This document shows positions 37,032 through 46,249 of a stretch of DNA of 64,000 nucleotides, piece after piece; the first letter of the stretch is position 1; each line of letters starts with the position of its first letter. The position numbers and the translations under genes were made by a program. This DNA comes from Mycobacteroides salmoniphilum. GTDB taxonomy: Bacteria; Actinomycetota; Actinomycetes; Mycobacteriales; Mycobacteriaceae. Where the stretch lies: positions 3,968,001-4,032,000 of the forward strand of contig NZ_CP024633.1 in the NCBI RefSeq assembly GCF_004924335.1, written 5' to 3'. The notes beneath the pieces were generated by a model. That model saw only the letters and a program-made list of their open reading frames with translations, was not told the DNA's origin and did not search any database.

Positions 37032-38645
37032 ATGGCTGCGCAGTATTCGGTTTTGGGGAAAAGTCACTCACTCAAGCGCTCGATAGCCACTGCGGCCGCG
37101 GTGGCGGCGACATGCACGGTTCTGGCACCGGTTGCGATGGAGTCGCGAACCATCGCCTCGACGCTCGTGTCCTATGTCATCGGAGTCGGCGGCAATAACG
37201 ACGGCGCCAGCGCCAACATCCCCGCCAAGATCGGCCATAAGTTCGTCACCGGGTCCGACATCTACCAGCCAGTGTCATATCCGGGCGCCGTCTGGCCGGT
37301 CAGCGGCATCACCGCGCCCACCTTCAAGACATCGGTAACCGAAGGCAACGCCAACCTCAATGCGGCGATCGATCAGGCCCCCGCCGGACACGTCACCGTC
37401 GTCGCCTACTCCCTGGGTGCGGTGGCGGCCAACAAGTCGTATCGACAGCTCGCAGAGAACGATCCCAACGCCGACATAGATTTTGTGTTCCTGGGCAGCG
37501 CCAATACGCCGAATGGCGGAATCTTCGCCCGGTTCCCTTGGCTGAAGGTTCCGTTCGTCGACATCGAGTCCGACGGCGCCCTGGAACCCGGACCTATCAG
37601 GTCGACGGTGATCAACACCGAGTACGACACCTACGGAGACTTCCCTGCCTACTTCAATCCGCTCGCACTCGCGAATTCGATTGCGGCGATTCAGTATGCG
37701 CATCCCGACAAGTACTACGACGAGGTCGACCCTGCCTCGCTCGATGATCCCAACAAAGTGATCAAGACACAGGTCGGCAACACCACCTACTACCTGGTTC
37801 GCGCCGAACATCTCCCGCTGCTGCAACCGCTGCGCGATCTCACCAATCCGATCGGCGCGTCCTTCGTACTCGATGCCATCGAACCCACTCTGCGGCTGTT
37901 CATCGACATGGCCTACGACCGCGAGACCAGCCCAGGCACCGTCACACCGTTCAGTATCTTCACTCCGCCGAAGAACATCGTCGACGCATTCAAGAAGCTC
38001 CCCGGCGCCATCGAGGAAGGCGCCGAGAACTTCCAGAACGGACTGCCCGGTGCGGCGCCCAAGCAACCCGCACCGGCCGACAAGCCGACCAATCCACCTG
38101 TCCCCCAGGCTGATCCCGCGAAGGCCACGCCGCCCGCAGCCCGGACACCCGAGGCCCCCAAGGAAACAGTCCTCACCCTTACCACGTCCGGGCCGACCAC
38201 TCCGCCGGCGCCGGCCAAGGTCACCGATCCCACCGCTATCGCGGTCAGCGCCACCACCGCGGCGACACCGGAAATCGTGAGCTCCGCCCCCGCGCTACAG
38301 CCGGAGACAAAGCCGGAAGCAACGCCGGATGAGAAGCCCACATTGACGTCCGTCAAGGACACCGCCAAGCCGAAGGACACCACGAAGCCCACCCTGCGGC
38401 TTCCGAAACTTCCCGCAGCACGGCCCGGGACGACACCGAAAACCGCGAAACTTCCGTCCATCAGAGACAGCCTCAAGTCGATTCCCGGCCTGGGCATCGG
38501 CAAGGCACCCAGCACCACCGGTGGTAGCACCGACACAAACACGAGCACCACCAAGGCGACGGGCGACACCGGAAAGACCGCTGGCTCCGGAACCGGCGAC
38601 CACGCCAACTCCGGCGACAGCCACTCAGCGAGCAACGCGGCCTAA
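37032..38645 (+). CDS. Exported PE-PPE-domain serine hydrolase
   Basis: A 537-residue protein with a basic N-terminus and hydrophobic segment (KRSIATAAAVAATCTVLAPVA) acting as signal or anchor. A PE-PPE hydrolase domain follows at about residues 40-290: the nucleophile is in VVAYSLGAVAANK (G/AxSxG), and VDPASLDDPNK with LVRAEHLPLLQPLR is typical of the domain end. The last 200 residues are low-complexity, rich in Pro, Thr, Ala and Lys, probably disordered in the cell wall. No PE or PPE N-terminal domain is present. ATG at 37032 has GAGGGG 6 bases upstream, so upstream frame sequence is excluded. Activity is likely esterase or acyltransferase on envelope lipids. Confidence 0.85.
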   Translation: MAAQYSVLGKSHSLKRSIATAAAVAATCTVLAPVAMESRTIASTLVSYVIGVGGNNDGASANIPAKIGHKFVTGSDIYQPVSYPGAVWPVSGITAPTFKTSVTEGNANLNAAIDQAPAGHVTVVAYSLGAVAANKSYRQLAENDPNADIDFVFLGSANTPNGGIFARFPWLKVPFVDIESDGALEPGPIRSTVINTEYDTYGDFPAYFNPLALANSIAAIQYAHPDKYYDEVDPASLDDPNKVIKTQVGNTTYYLVRAEHLPLLQPLRDLTNPIGASFVLDAIEPTLRLFIDMAYDRETSPGTVTPFSIFTPPKNIVDAFKKLPGAIEEGAENFQNGLPGAAPKQPAPADKPTNPPVPQADPAKATPPAARTPEAPKETVLTLTTSGPTTPPAPAKVTDPTAIAVSATTAATPEIVSSAPALQPETKPEATPDEKPTLTSVKDTAKPKDTTKPTLRLPKLPAARPGTTPKTAKLPSIRDSLKSIPGLGIGKAPSTTGGSTDTNTSTTKATGDTGKTAGSGTGDHANSGDSHSASNAA

Positions 38646-38768
38646 CGCCGCTGTGGCCGGCCCCGCGCGATCGGTTCAGCGCCCCGGCGAGCGGAGCAGG
38701 TTCCGGGGATCGCCAGACAAATCAGCCAGATCAAAACCCGCGGGTTCCGCATGGCCCCCAGTCACACG

Positions 38769-39125
38769 TCAGCCCTCCGGATAGAAGAGAAAATGCACGC
38801 AACCCTGCTCGGACTGGGGAATGTGCCAGGACCGCGCAGGTGCATGCAGGAAGGTGCCCGCCGGATAGTCATTGACGCCGTCGTTGAGCACCCCGGAAAC
38901 GACGTACACCTCCTCCGGCCCGGGGCTATGGTGATCTTCCCCGGCCCACACCGCTCCCGGCGCAATGGTTGTGATCAGGGCTTTCGCGCCGTTCTCGCCC
39001 TCCCAGAGCGGTTGAATACTCACCCCGGCGAACAGCTCGATCGGCTCGACGTCGGCGGCCGTTTTCCACGCGTACCCCGGAGCATGGGGACCGAACTGAG
39101 CCGGATCCCCTTGGCTGCTCGTCAT
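38769..39125 (-). CDS. Cupin-domain protein
   Basis: Small single-cupin protein of about 118 residues. EDHHSPGPEEVYVVSGVLND is cupin motif 1 with metal-binding His, His and Glu, and AGTFLHAPARSWHIPQSEQG is motif 2 with a metal-binding His. ATG at 39125 (MTSSQGDPAQFG) is chosen; an upstream ATG at 39158 has its ribosome site too close. It resembles ChrR-like or dioxygenase-related cupins. Function not assigned. Confidence 0.75.
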   Translation of the reverse strand: MTSSQGDPAQFGPHAPGYAWKTAADVEPIELFAGVSIQPLWEGENGAKALITTIAPGAVWAGEDHHSPGPEEVYVVSGVLNDGVNDYPAGTFLHAPARSWHIPQSEQGCVHFLFYPEG

Positions 39126-39189
39126 GCGTGGAGCAACCCCATCCGGGGGTGTGGGCATTCCTCATGTGAGCACTCGGCGCCGCGTCGCC

Positions 39190-39195
39190 TAGAAT
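39190..39195 (+). promoter_or_regulatory. -10 element before the small gene upstream of otsA
   Basis: TAGAAT ends 6 bases before the ATG at 39202, so initiation would fall on the start codon. A convincing -35 was not found. Confidence 0.55.
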
Positions 39196-39201
39196 GGGTG
39201 T

Positions 39202-39366
39202 ATGCCAGCCAAGACCGAACCAGCCGCGATCGACGATATCGAGCCGCTGGCCGACGAGACTGCCCACCAGGCGCAGCGCGTCGTCGCCGCCTACGCGAAC
39301 GATGCCGACGAGTGCCGCATGCTGCTCGCGATGCTGGGTATCGGGCCAACCAAGGTCGACGCGTAA
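39202..39366 (+). CDS. Small conserved protein upstream of otsA (Rv3489-like, 54 aa)
   Basis: A 54-residue protein, MPAKTEPAAIDDIEPLADET through to ECRMLLAMLGIGPTKVDA, helical and acidic with a single Cys. M. tuberculosis has a hypothetical gene of the same size (Rv3489) in the same place directly before otsA, which supports it being real. The -10 TAGAAT predicts a leaderless mRNA. It ends 39 bases before otsA and may be co-transcribed with it. Function unknown. Confidence 0.75.
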   Translation: MPAKTEPAAIDDIEPLADETAHQAQRVVAAYANDADECRMLLAMLGIGPTKVDA

Positions 39367-39405
39367 CTCGATACGTCTCCTCGCGATTGGTTCTGAGAAA
39401 CACAC

Positions 39406-40917
39406 ATGGTGCCTCCCTCGGATGACCGATCGCCGGTAGAGGCTGTCGCGGGCACGTCCGACTTCGTCGTCGTGGCCAACCGCCTCCCGATCGACCTGGT
39501 GAAATTGCCCGACGGATCCACGACGTGGAAGCGCAGCCCTGGCGGACTCGTCACCGCGATGGAGCCGCTGCTGCGCAAGCGCCGCGGCGCCTGGGTGGGG
39601 TGGCCCGGAGTTCCCGACGTCGACGTCGACCCGGTCTCCGAGGACGACATGGTGCTGTATTCGGTGCGCCTCTCTACCGACGAGGTCGCCGAGTATTACG
39701 AGGGTTTCTCCAATGCCACCCTGTGGCCGCTCTATCACGATGTGATCGTCAAGCCGGAATATCACCGTGAGTGGTGGCAGGCCTATGTCGACGTGAACCG
39801 TAAGTTCGCGGAGGCAACGGCAGCGGTCGCCGCCGAAGGCGCGACGGTATGGGTCCAGGACTACCAGCTGCAGTTGGTACCCAAGATGCTGCGCATGCTG
39901 CGTCCGGATCTGACGATCGGTTTCTTCCTGCACATTCCGTTCCCGCCTGTGGAGCTGTTCATGCAGATGCCGTGGCGTACCGAGATCGTGGACGGCCTGC
40001 TGGGCGCCGACCTCATCGGTTTCCACCTGGCCGGCGGTGCGCAGAACTTCATGTACCTGGCGCGAAGGCTGGTGGGTGCCAGCACATCTCGCGCATCGAT
40101 CGGCGTGCGCTCACGGTTCGGTGAGATCCGGGTGGGCTTCCGCACGGTGAAGGTGGGCGCCTTCCCCATCTCGATCGACTCGACGCAGCTCGACAGTGTG
40201 TCCCGCAGCAAGCAGATCCGTCAGCGCGCCAAAGAGATTCGCGCCGAGCTCGGCGGACCACGCAAGATCCTGCTGGGCGTCGACAGACTCGACTACACCA
40301 AGGGCATCGATATCCGGCTGCGCGCGTACGAGGAACTGCTCGCCGAGGGCCGCGCCAGCAGCAGCGACACCGTCTTCATCCAACTCGCGACACCCAGCCG
40401 CGAACGCGTCGACAGCTACAAGAAGATGCGTGGCGACGTGGAACAGCAGGTGGGACACATCAACGGCGAGTTCGGCGAGGTCGGACACGCGGTAGTGCAC
40501 TACCTACACCGCCCGGTGCCCCGCGAGGACCTCATCGCCTTCTTCGTCGCCGCCGATGTCATGTTGGTGACACCCCTGCGCGACGGGATGAACCTGGTGG
40601 CCAAGGAGTACGTCGCGTGCCGCAGTGATCTGGGCGGCTCACTGGTGCTTTCCGAATTCACCGGAGCCGCAGCAGAATTACGTCAGTCTTATCTGGTCAA
40701 TCCGCACGACATCGACGGCGTGAAGGACGGCATCGAGTCGGCGCTCAACCAGAGCCCGGAGGAAGGGCGGCGCCGGATGCGGGCGCTGCGCCGTCAGGTG
40801 CTCGCCCACGATGTGGATCGGTGGGCGCGTGCCTTCCTGGAGGCGCTAGCGACACCAGCCACCGGCGATTCCATCGCACCGGAGCAGCCCGCGGTGTTGG
40901 GCGGCGAACCCCTCTAG
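39406..40917 (+). CDS. otsA: Trehalose-6-phosphate synthase
   Basis: GT20 glycosyltransferase making trehalose-6-phosphate from a nucleoside diphosphoglucose and glucose-6-phosphate; trehalose is needed for mycolate carriers. Length 503 residues. The N-terminus has [17 protein letters not shown], then [52 protein letters not shown], and [16 protein letters not shown] with [14 protein letters not shown] for donor binding. ATG at 39406 is the start, with a weak GAGAAA site. The stop overlaps the convergent Mce-associated gene by 3 bases. Position matches Rv3490, just downstream of the mce4 operon end. Confidence 0.96.
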   Translation: MVPPSDDRSPVEAVAGTSDFVVVANRLPIDLVKLPDGSTTWKRSPGGLVTAMEPLLRKRRGAWVGWPGVPDVDVDPVSEDDMVLYSVRLSTDEVAEYYEGFSNATLWPLYHDVIVKPEYHREWWQAYVDVNRKFAEATAAVAAEGATVWVQDYQLQLVPKMLRMLRPDLTIGFFLHIPFPPVELFMQMPWRTEIVDGLLGADLIGFHLAGGAQNFMYLARRLVGASTSRASIGVRSRFGEIRVGFRTVKVGAFPISIDSTQLDSVSRSKQIRQRAKEIRAELGGPRKILLGVDRLDYTKGIDIRLRAYEELLAEGRASSSDTVFIQLATPSRERVDSYKKMRGDVEQQVGHINGEFGEVGHAVVHYLHRPVPREDLIAFFVAADVMLVTPLRDGMNLVAKEYVACRSDLGGSLVLSEFTGAAAELRQSYLVNPHDIDGVKDGIESALNQSPEEGRRRMRALRRQVLAHDVDRWARAFLEALATPATGDSIAPEQPAVLGGEPL

Positions 40918-41396
40918 AGCGGCGTGATGTAGGAGATCAACCACTTGTCTCCGGAGCGCGTGTAGTCCACCTGAATCGATGACGAGTCGTACACAGGAGT
41001 GCGTGACTGGTCGGTGATGGTGCGATTCATGTACACCACCACTTGCGCCGAGTCTCTATGCGCGGCAATGATCCCGGTGCCCACGACACTGGTCTGGCTG
41101 ACGATCTTGCGCTGCTTGGCCTGCGGGATGATTTCCCTGTTCGCCTTGTCTTGGAACTCACGCCGGTACTCGGGGGTCAACCCCCCGTACTGCTCGTCGA
41201 GGCTGCGCTCGACGGTCTGGTAGTCGTATCCGAAGATGCTTCCCACCTGCTTGCCGGCCTGTTTGATCAGCGTCTCACCCGCGGCCCGACTGGCGACCGT
41301 GTCGACCCTGTGCCAGTACATGCCGCCGGCCACGGCGGACAACCCGATCACGGCCAGCACCACCACCGCGACGAAAGTTCTTGTCAGCCAGCGCAT
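40914..41396 (-). CDS. Mce-associated membrane protein (Rv3492c-like)
   Basis: A 160-residue protein with one N-terminal helix ([21 protein letters not shown]) and a periplasmic domain of the Mce-associated (Mas) type, SnoaL-like, ending [17 protein letters not shown]. Mas proteins stabilise the Mce complex. ATG at 41396 overlaps the preceding stop as TGATG; an upstream ATG at 41417 is possible. Last gene of the mce4 operon. Confidence 0.85.
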   Translation of the reverse strand: MRWLTRTFVAVVVLAVIGLSAVAGGMYWHRVDTVASRAAGETLIKQAGKQVGSIFGYDYQTVERSLDEQYGGLTPEYRREFQDKANREIIPQAKQRKIVSQTSVVGTGIIAAHRDSAQVVVYMNRTITDQSRTPVYDSSSIQVDYTRSGDKWLISYITPL

Positions 41397-42112
41397 CAGC
41401 TCTGTCCGTCCGGCCATCGCAGGTCATATGCGGTCATGTTGCCTTGCTGATCCTCGGCGACGATCATCCGCATACGGTACGACTTGGAGGGCTCGTTGAC
41501 CCCCGAGTCGGCGTTGGTGAGCGTCACACGTGCAGAGATGAGTATCGACGCCTTCTTACTTATCTCGTCGACGCTCTCCAGGCTCGCCTTCTTGATCACC
41601 ACCTCGGAACTGGTCCCGGTTTGGTGGTACAGCGCTTTGAGATTGGCGGTGTTGTCGGGGTTGAACGTGCCGCGCAGCGGACCGCTGGTGCTGTTGACGA
41701 ACTGGTCGACGTTCTTGTCGATGCTGTCCTGGCTATAGGTCATCATGTTCGTCACCGTCTGCACGGCGGTATCGACGAATCGCTGATCGCGCGCGGCCAT
41801 GAGGTCGTCGCGATGCTGCGCACGCCCCATGAGCGCCAGCGCCACCCCCAACGCGCCGATGAGCACTACCGCGAGCACCGCCGCCGCCCACGCGACCCCG
41901 CGCGCGTTCCCTGGCCGACGGGAGTCGGCAACGGAAGGCTCGGCCTTCGACCGCACCTCGGTGCGGCCCAAGGACACACTGATGGTCTCGGCACCGACCT
42001 CGCTGGTCGGGCCGGCCGGCCGAGCCGCCCGACGCCGGGTTGTCGGTGCGGAGCCGCCCACGCGAACAGCCTCGGGCTGCGATGGCGGAGTCGTCGTCTC
42101 TTTGTCGGTCAT
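41396..42112 (-). CDS. Mce-associated membrane protein (Rv3493c-like)
   Basis: A 238-residue protein with a long hydrophilic cytoplasmic N-terminus (about 75 residues, Pro/Arg/Ser-rich), one membrane helix (WAAAVLAVVLIGALGVALAL) and a periplasmic Mas-type domain (DQRFVDTAVQTVTNMMTYSQ then DSIDKNVDQFV). ATG at 42112 makes an ATGA overlap with the mce4F stop. Probably part of the Mce4 import complex. Confidence 0.85.
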   Translation of the reverse strand: MTDKETTTPPSQPEAVRVGGSAPTTRRRAARPAGPTSEVGAETISVSLGRTEVRSKAEPSVADSRRPGNARGVAWAAAVLAVVLIGALGVALALMGRAQHRDDLMAARDQRFVDTAVQTVTNMMTYSQDSIDKNVDQFVNSTSGPLRGTFNPDNTANLKALYHQTGTSSEVVIKKASLESVDEISKKASILISARVTLTNADSGVNEPSKSYRMRMIVAEDQQGNMTAYDLRWPDGQS

Positions 42113-43638
42113 ACCGGCTTGGGTCCCAACATCAGATCCGCCCATGTCTCCGCCTCGCTACCACGCTCCAACGCGGGCGCGTACACGCTGGGCTGATTGT
42201 TGGCATCAAGAAAAACACCGTTCTTCGGATCGTAAGCACGTGTCGCCATCGGCTCCGATTTCGCCGCCACCGGCATCACATCCCCACCGGCCGGGGGTGC
42301 TTCCGGAGCCGGTGGAGGCGGCGGGGGCAGGGTCGGAGTGCCCGGATCGGGCTCGACACCCGGCGGTATGTTCGGGAATTTATTGGGCGGCAGGATATTC
42401 CGTGGGTCCTCCACCGGGGTGCCGTACGGAGCGGGCGGGCCACGCCACGGGTTGCTACCAATCGGCACATATCCGCGCGGGTCGCGGCACAACTGAATGG
42501 TCGGCGCCCGCTTGCCGGGGAACTCCTGGCACGGGTAGTTGCGCGCACCGCGCACCGCGCTCGGATCGTTCTGGGCCGTCTTGCAATACATGTCGCTGGG
42601 CAGCTCGCGCAGGGTCTCGTCGGCCGGGGTACGCATCAGCGGCGCCGGCACGAAACCGGTCAGGCACGGCGGGGGGTCGCCCAGGTTCAGCCGGAAGTCC
42701 AACTTCGCACCCTCGTCCATCGGCGCACCACCGGCGACGGTCAACAGCGCCGAGAACAGCGCGGGCAGGATCACCAACGACTGCTCGATCGACTTGTTGT
42801 AGATGACGCCGACACGACCCAGATTCGCCAGGCTCGCCGCGAGCACCGGGAACGACGGGCGGATACCCGCGAACAGTTCGGAGGCTTCCCCGGCGGCACC
42901 CGGAGCCACCGTGAGGAACTGACGCAGTTGCGGATCGGCCTTGGCGAAATGCTCGGTCAGTGCCGCCAGACTGGAAACGGATCCACGGATGTTGTCACCA
43001 CTGCGAATCTGGGCGTCCAGCAGCGGCCCCACCTGATCGATCAGCTTGGTGGTGCTGTCGTAGTTGGTGTTGGCCTCTTGGATCAGCAGCCGCGACGAGT
43101 CGATCAGCCGGGAAAGTTCCTGACCGGATCCGTTGAACGCCTTGAACGCCTCGGCCAGCACCTCCCGCAGCCGGGTGTCCGCAACGGTGTTCACGAGGCC
43201 GTCCGCCTGGCGCAGCAGGGTGGAGACGTCGGTGGGGATGGACGTGCGATCGGCACCGATGACATCGCCTTGCCGCAGGCTCCCGACAGCACCCGTCGGG
43301 GGCGGCACCAGATCCACGTACTGCTCGCCGATGGCGGACACGCTCTTGACGACGGCCCGCACATTGCCCGGCACCGTCACGTTGTCGTTGAGCCGCATCC
43401 TGGCGGTAACGCCCTCGGGGGTCAGCTCGACATTGGTGACACGACCGATCTGCACACCGCGGTAGGTCACGTTCGCGTTCTGGTACAGACCACCCGTGGC
43501 AACGAACTGTGCCTTCACATCATGGTTTCCGATGCCGAGCGCGGTGGGCACCCGCAGGTAGAAGATCGCCATCAGCGTCACGCTGATCACCGTGACGGCC
43601 GCGAAGATCATCAGCTGTATCTTGATCAGCTTTTCCAT
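42109..43638 (-). CDS. mce4F: Mce4F
   Basis: Substrate-binding Mce protein of 509 residues. An N-terminal helix (IKIQLMIFAAVTVISVTLMA) anchors it, the MlaD/MCE domain follows (LFATGGLYQNANVTYRGVQIG-like segment, about 35-115), then the Mce4_CUP1 helical region. The C-terminal tail is Pro-rich (PPPPPPAPEAPPAGG). ATG at 43638 overlaps the mce4E stop (TGATG). It is the sixth Mce subunit of the cholesterol importer. Confidence 0.93.
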   Translation of the reverse strand: MEKLIKIQLMIFAAVTVISVTLMAIFYLRVPTALGIGNHDVKAQFVATGGLYQNANVTYRGVQIGRVTNVELTPEGVTARMRLNDNVTVPGNVRAVVKSVSAIGEQYVDLVPPPTGAVGSLRQGDVIGADRTSIPTDVSTLLRQADGLVNTVADTRLREVLAEAFKAFNGSGQELSRLIDSSRLLIQEANTNYDSTTKLIDQVGPLLDAQIRSGDNIRGSVSSLAALTEHFAKADPQLRQFLTVAPGAAGEASELFAGIRPSFPVLAASLANLGRVGVIYNKSIEQSLVILPALFSALLTVAGGAPMDEGAKLDFRLNLGDPPPCLTGFVPAPLMRTPADETLRELPSDMYCKTAQNDPSAVRGARNYPCQEFPGKRAPTIQLCRDPRGYVPIGSNPWRGPPAPYGTPVEDPRNILPPNKFPNIPPGVEPDPGTPTLPPPPPPAPEAPPAGGDVMPVAAKSEPMATRAYDPKNGVFLDANNQPSVYAPALERGSEAETWADLMLGPKPV

Positions 43639-44846
43639 CAGCGACCACCTCCCTGCGGGGCAGCAGGAGCCGACGGTGCAGGCAGATCGAACGGGCTGGT
43701 CTCCTTGCCGTTCAGGTTGGCCATGGATCCGATGAGCCATTCCGGAGGGTTCACCACGTCGTTGAAATGCTGCATGTTCGGATCGAAGAACGATGTGGTG
43801 AACAGCGTTTCACCCAGGCGCCGAGCGGTCAGGTCAAACGTCACGAAGACGTTCAGGTAGTCGCCGCGCACCGCGTTCCGCAGATACTTGGTGCTGAACG
43901 GGAATGTGGGCAGGAGGTCAAGGCTGTCGATCAATACGTCACGGTTTTCTGCCAGTGCCCGAACCACCGGGTACAACCCCTTGAGATCAGCGACGATGTC
44001 TTCCTTGGTGGTTCGCAGCACCCGGTCGGTGATCTTCGCAAGGTTTCCCACCGATCGGAACGCCTCGATGATGTTGGCGCGATTCTCGTTGAGCACCTTC
44101 AGCGCAGGCTCGATCGAATCGATGGCGCGTCCCAGGCTTTCCTTGTGCTCGGCCAGGACGCGCGAAAACTTGTCGATGCCCTCGATGGCCGAGATGATGT
44201 CGTTCCGCTGAGAGTTCAGCGACGAGATCAGCGTGGCGAGTTTGGGCAACACCTGGGTCAGATTCCCGGTACGTCCCTTGAACAAGTTGTAGGTCTCGTC
44301 GGTGATGTCTTGTATCGCACCGAGATTGCCCTTATTGACCACGACGGACAGCGCAGACAACACCTCTTCGGTGCTGGGGTACTTGCCTGTCCGGCTCAGG
44401 GGGATGGTGGATCCGCCGACCAGCCGACCCACCGCGGGTTCCCCGGTGGGGGCGGCCAGCTCGATGTGCTGCGAGCCGAGCAGGCTGGTCTGGGCAACCT
44501 TCGCAACGGCGTTGGCCGGCAGCTGCACCTCCGGCCCCAACGACACTTTGACTCCGGCATACCAAGAACCATCTGGCTTTTGGAATGCGTCGATACCGGA
44601 CACGCTGCCCACGGTCACGTCGTCCACCATGACCGGAGAGTTCTGCGGCAGCGTGGTGACATCGGGCAGCTCCACGGTGATGGTGTAGGACCGCGCGCCG
44701 TGACCGGCCGTCCCGGGCAGGTTCAGCGAGTTGAGTCCATTGAACTGGCATCCACTCGCCACGACGGCGACACCGACACCGATCGCCATGCCGCGCAGTG
44801 TGCGATGAGAGCCTCGCGCGAAGAGCGTTGAACTCAGACGACTCAT
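43638..44846 (-). CDS. mce4E: Mce4E lipoprotein (LprN)
   Basis: Lipoprotein subunit of the Mce4 complex, 402 residues. The signal peptide ends in the lipobox VASGC with lipidated Cys33. The MCE domain (YTITVELPDVTTLPQNSPVM then VDDVTVGSVSGI) covers about residues 50-130, and a long helical domain follows. ATG at 44846 overlaps the mce4D stop (ATGA). In M. tuberculosis the fifth mce4 gene is likewise a lipoprotein. Confidence 0.94.
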   Translation of the reverse strand: MSRLSSTLFARGSHRTLRGMAIGVGVAVVASGCQFNGLNSLNLPGTAGHGARSYTITVELPDVTTLPQNSPVMVDDVTVGSVSGIDAFQKPDGSWYAGVKVSLGPEVQLPANAVAKVAQTSLLGSQHIELAAPTGEPAVGRLVGGSTIPLSRTGKYPSTEEVLSALSVVVNKGNLGAIQDITDETYNLFKGRTGNLTQVLPKLATLISSLNSQRNDIISAIEGIDKFSRVLAEHKESLGRAIDSIEPALKVLNENRANIIEAFRSVGNLAKITDRVLRTTKEDIVADLKGLYPVVRALAENRDVLIDSLDLLPTFPFSTKYLRNAVRGDYLNVFVTFDLTARRLGETLFTTSFFDPNMQHFNDVVNPPEWLIGSMANLNGKETSPFDLPAPSAPAAPQGGGR

Positions 44847-46249
44847 CGCGGACCTCCCGGAGCAGCCGGTGGTGCGGGCTCGTCCGCGGCGGCAGGGAAG
44901 CCCGGCGGCACCGGCCCCGGCTCGGCGGGACGCAGCTCCGTGCCCGGGGGCGGCGGGGCGTTGATCTCCTCTGGCCCCAGCATCAATGCACTGAGGTCCT
45001 GCGGCGACGGCTTCGGCGGCGGCGGTGCGCCATTGGGCCGGACCCACACCAGGTCCTCGCGCGGCGCCTCGGACTTCGCCTCGGTCTCGGGGGTGTCGTA
45101 GATGATCTGTCCCTTGTACGCCGAGATCTGATTGATCGGGTGCAGCAAGATCGGGGCATAGTTGAAGGTCGCGCGGCGCAACACGGGACCCATGCGTTCA
45201 CGGCAGATCTCGGCCCGCTTCAAATACTCGGTCTTGGTGCCCGTTTCGAACACACCACCGCAGATGAATTGCACCGGGTTGGCCAGGTTCGGAATCGAGA
45301 GCATGCCGTTCAACGTGCCTGCCGCGGGGTTGTAGATATTGTAAAAGTTGGCCAGGCCGTTGGGCGCGACGTGCAGGATCTGTTCGACGTCGTCGCTCTG
45401 GTCGGAGAAGATCTTCACGAAGTCGCTCAGCTTGTTCACCGAATCGATGAGCGCGGAGTTGGTGTCTCCCAGGAAACCTCGTACATCGGTGAGCGCCTGA
45501 TTGAGTGCGCCCAGGGTGGCGCCGAGGTTCTCGGTGCTGGCCGCCAGGACCTTCGACACCGAGGCCAAATGCGTGCTGAATTGCACGATCTGCTCGTTGG
45601 AATTCGCCAGCGCGTCCACCAGTACCTGCAGGTTCTTGATGGTGCCGAATAGATCAGTGCGCGAGTCGCCGAGCCGCCCGGCTGCCTGCGAGAGCTCGCG
45701 CACCGCATTCCGGAACGAGTCGCCGTTACCGTCGAAGGTGCTTGCCGCCTGGTTGATGAAATCGCTTACCGGCCCCTTGGATTCACCTTGCGGTCCCAAG
45801 CTGTCGCTGAGCTTGGCCAGCTCGGTCTTGACCTCGTCCCATTCGATCGGGACGGCGGTCTTGTCCAGACCCAACGAGGCGCCGTCGGCGAGAGCCTGCC
45901 CCTCGGTGTAGGCCGGGGTCAGCTGAACGAATCTGGCAGTCACCAGATTCGGAGCCATGATGATCGCTTGCGCACCCTCGGGAACTTTGAACTTGTCCGG
46001 GAGCTCCATGGTGACCTTCACGTCACCCTCGCGCGGCTCGACGGCGCTGATGTGCCCGGCCTTCACACCGAGAATCCGAACGTCATCACCCGGGTACAGC
46101 CCGACGGCCGACGCGAAATGCCCGACGATCTTGTAGGTTCCGCGGCTGGGCCACACCCAATACAGCAAGCCACCCACGAGTGCCACAGCGAGCATCGCGT
46201 AGACACTCTTCTGAATCCAGGGTCTGAAACGGGTCTGTTGTGTTGTCAT
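44843..46249 (-). CDS. mce4D: Mce4D
   Basis: Mce protein of 468 residues: N-terminal helix (SVYAMLAVALVGGLLYWVW), MCE domain (YKIVGHFASAVGLYPGDDVR, then ILGVKAGHISAVEPREGDV), a helical domain, and a Pro-rich C-terminus with PPPPKPSP and PAPPAAPGGPR. ATG at 46249 overlaps the mce4C stop (ATGA). Forms the periplasmic tunnel with the other Mce4 proteins. Confidence 0.94.
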   Translation of the reverse strand: MTTQQTRFRPWIQKSVYAMLAVALVGGLLYWVWPSRGTYKIVGHFASAVGLYPGDDVRILGVKAGHISAVEPREGDVKVTMELPDKFKVPEGAQAIIMAPNLVTARFVQLTPAYTEGQALADGASLGLDKTAVPIEWDEVKTELAKLSDSLGPQGESKGPVSDFINQAASTFDGNGDSFRNAVRELSQAAGRLGDSRTDLFGTIKNLQVLVDALANSNEQIVQFSTHLASVSKVLAASTENLGATLGALNQALTDVRGFLGDTNSALIDSVNKLSDFVKIFSDQSDDVEQILHVAPNGLANFYNIYNPAAGTLNGMLSIPNLANPVQFICGGVFETGTKTEYLKRAEICRERMGPVLRRATFNYAPILLHPINQISAYKGQIIYDTPETEAKSEAPREDLVWVRPNGAPPPPKPSPQDLSALMLGPEEINAPPPPGTELRPAEPGPVPPGFPAAADEPAPPAAPGGPR

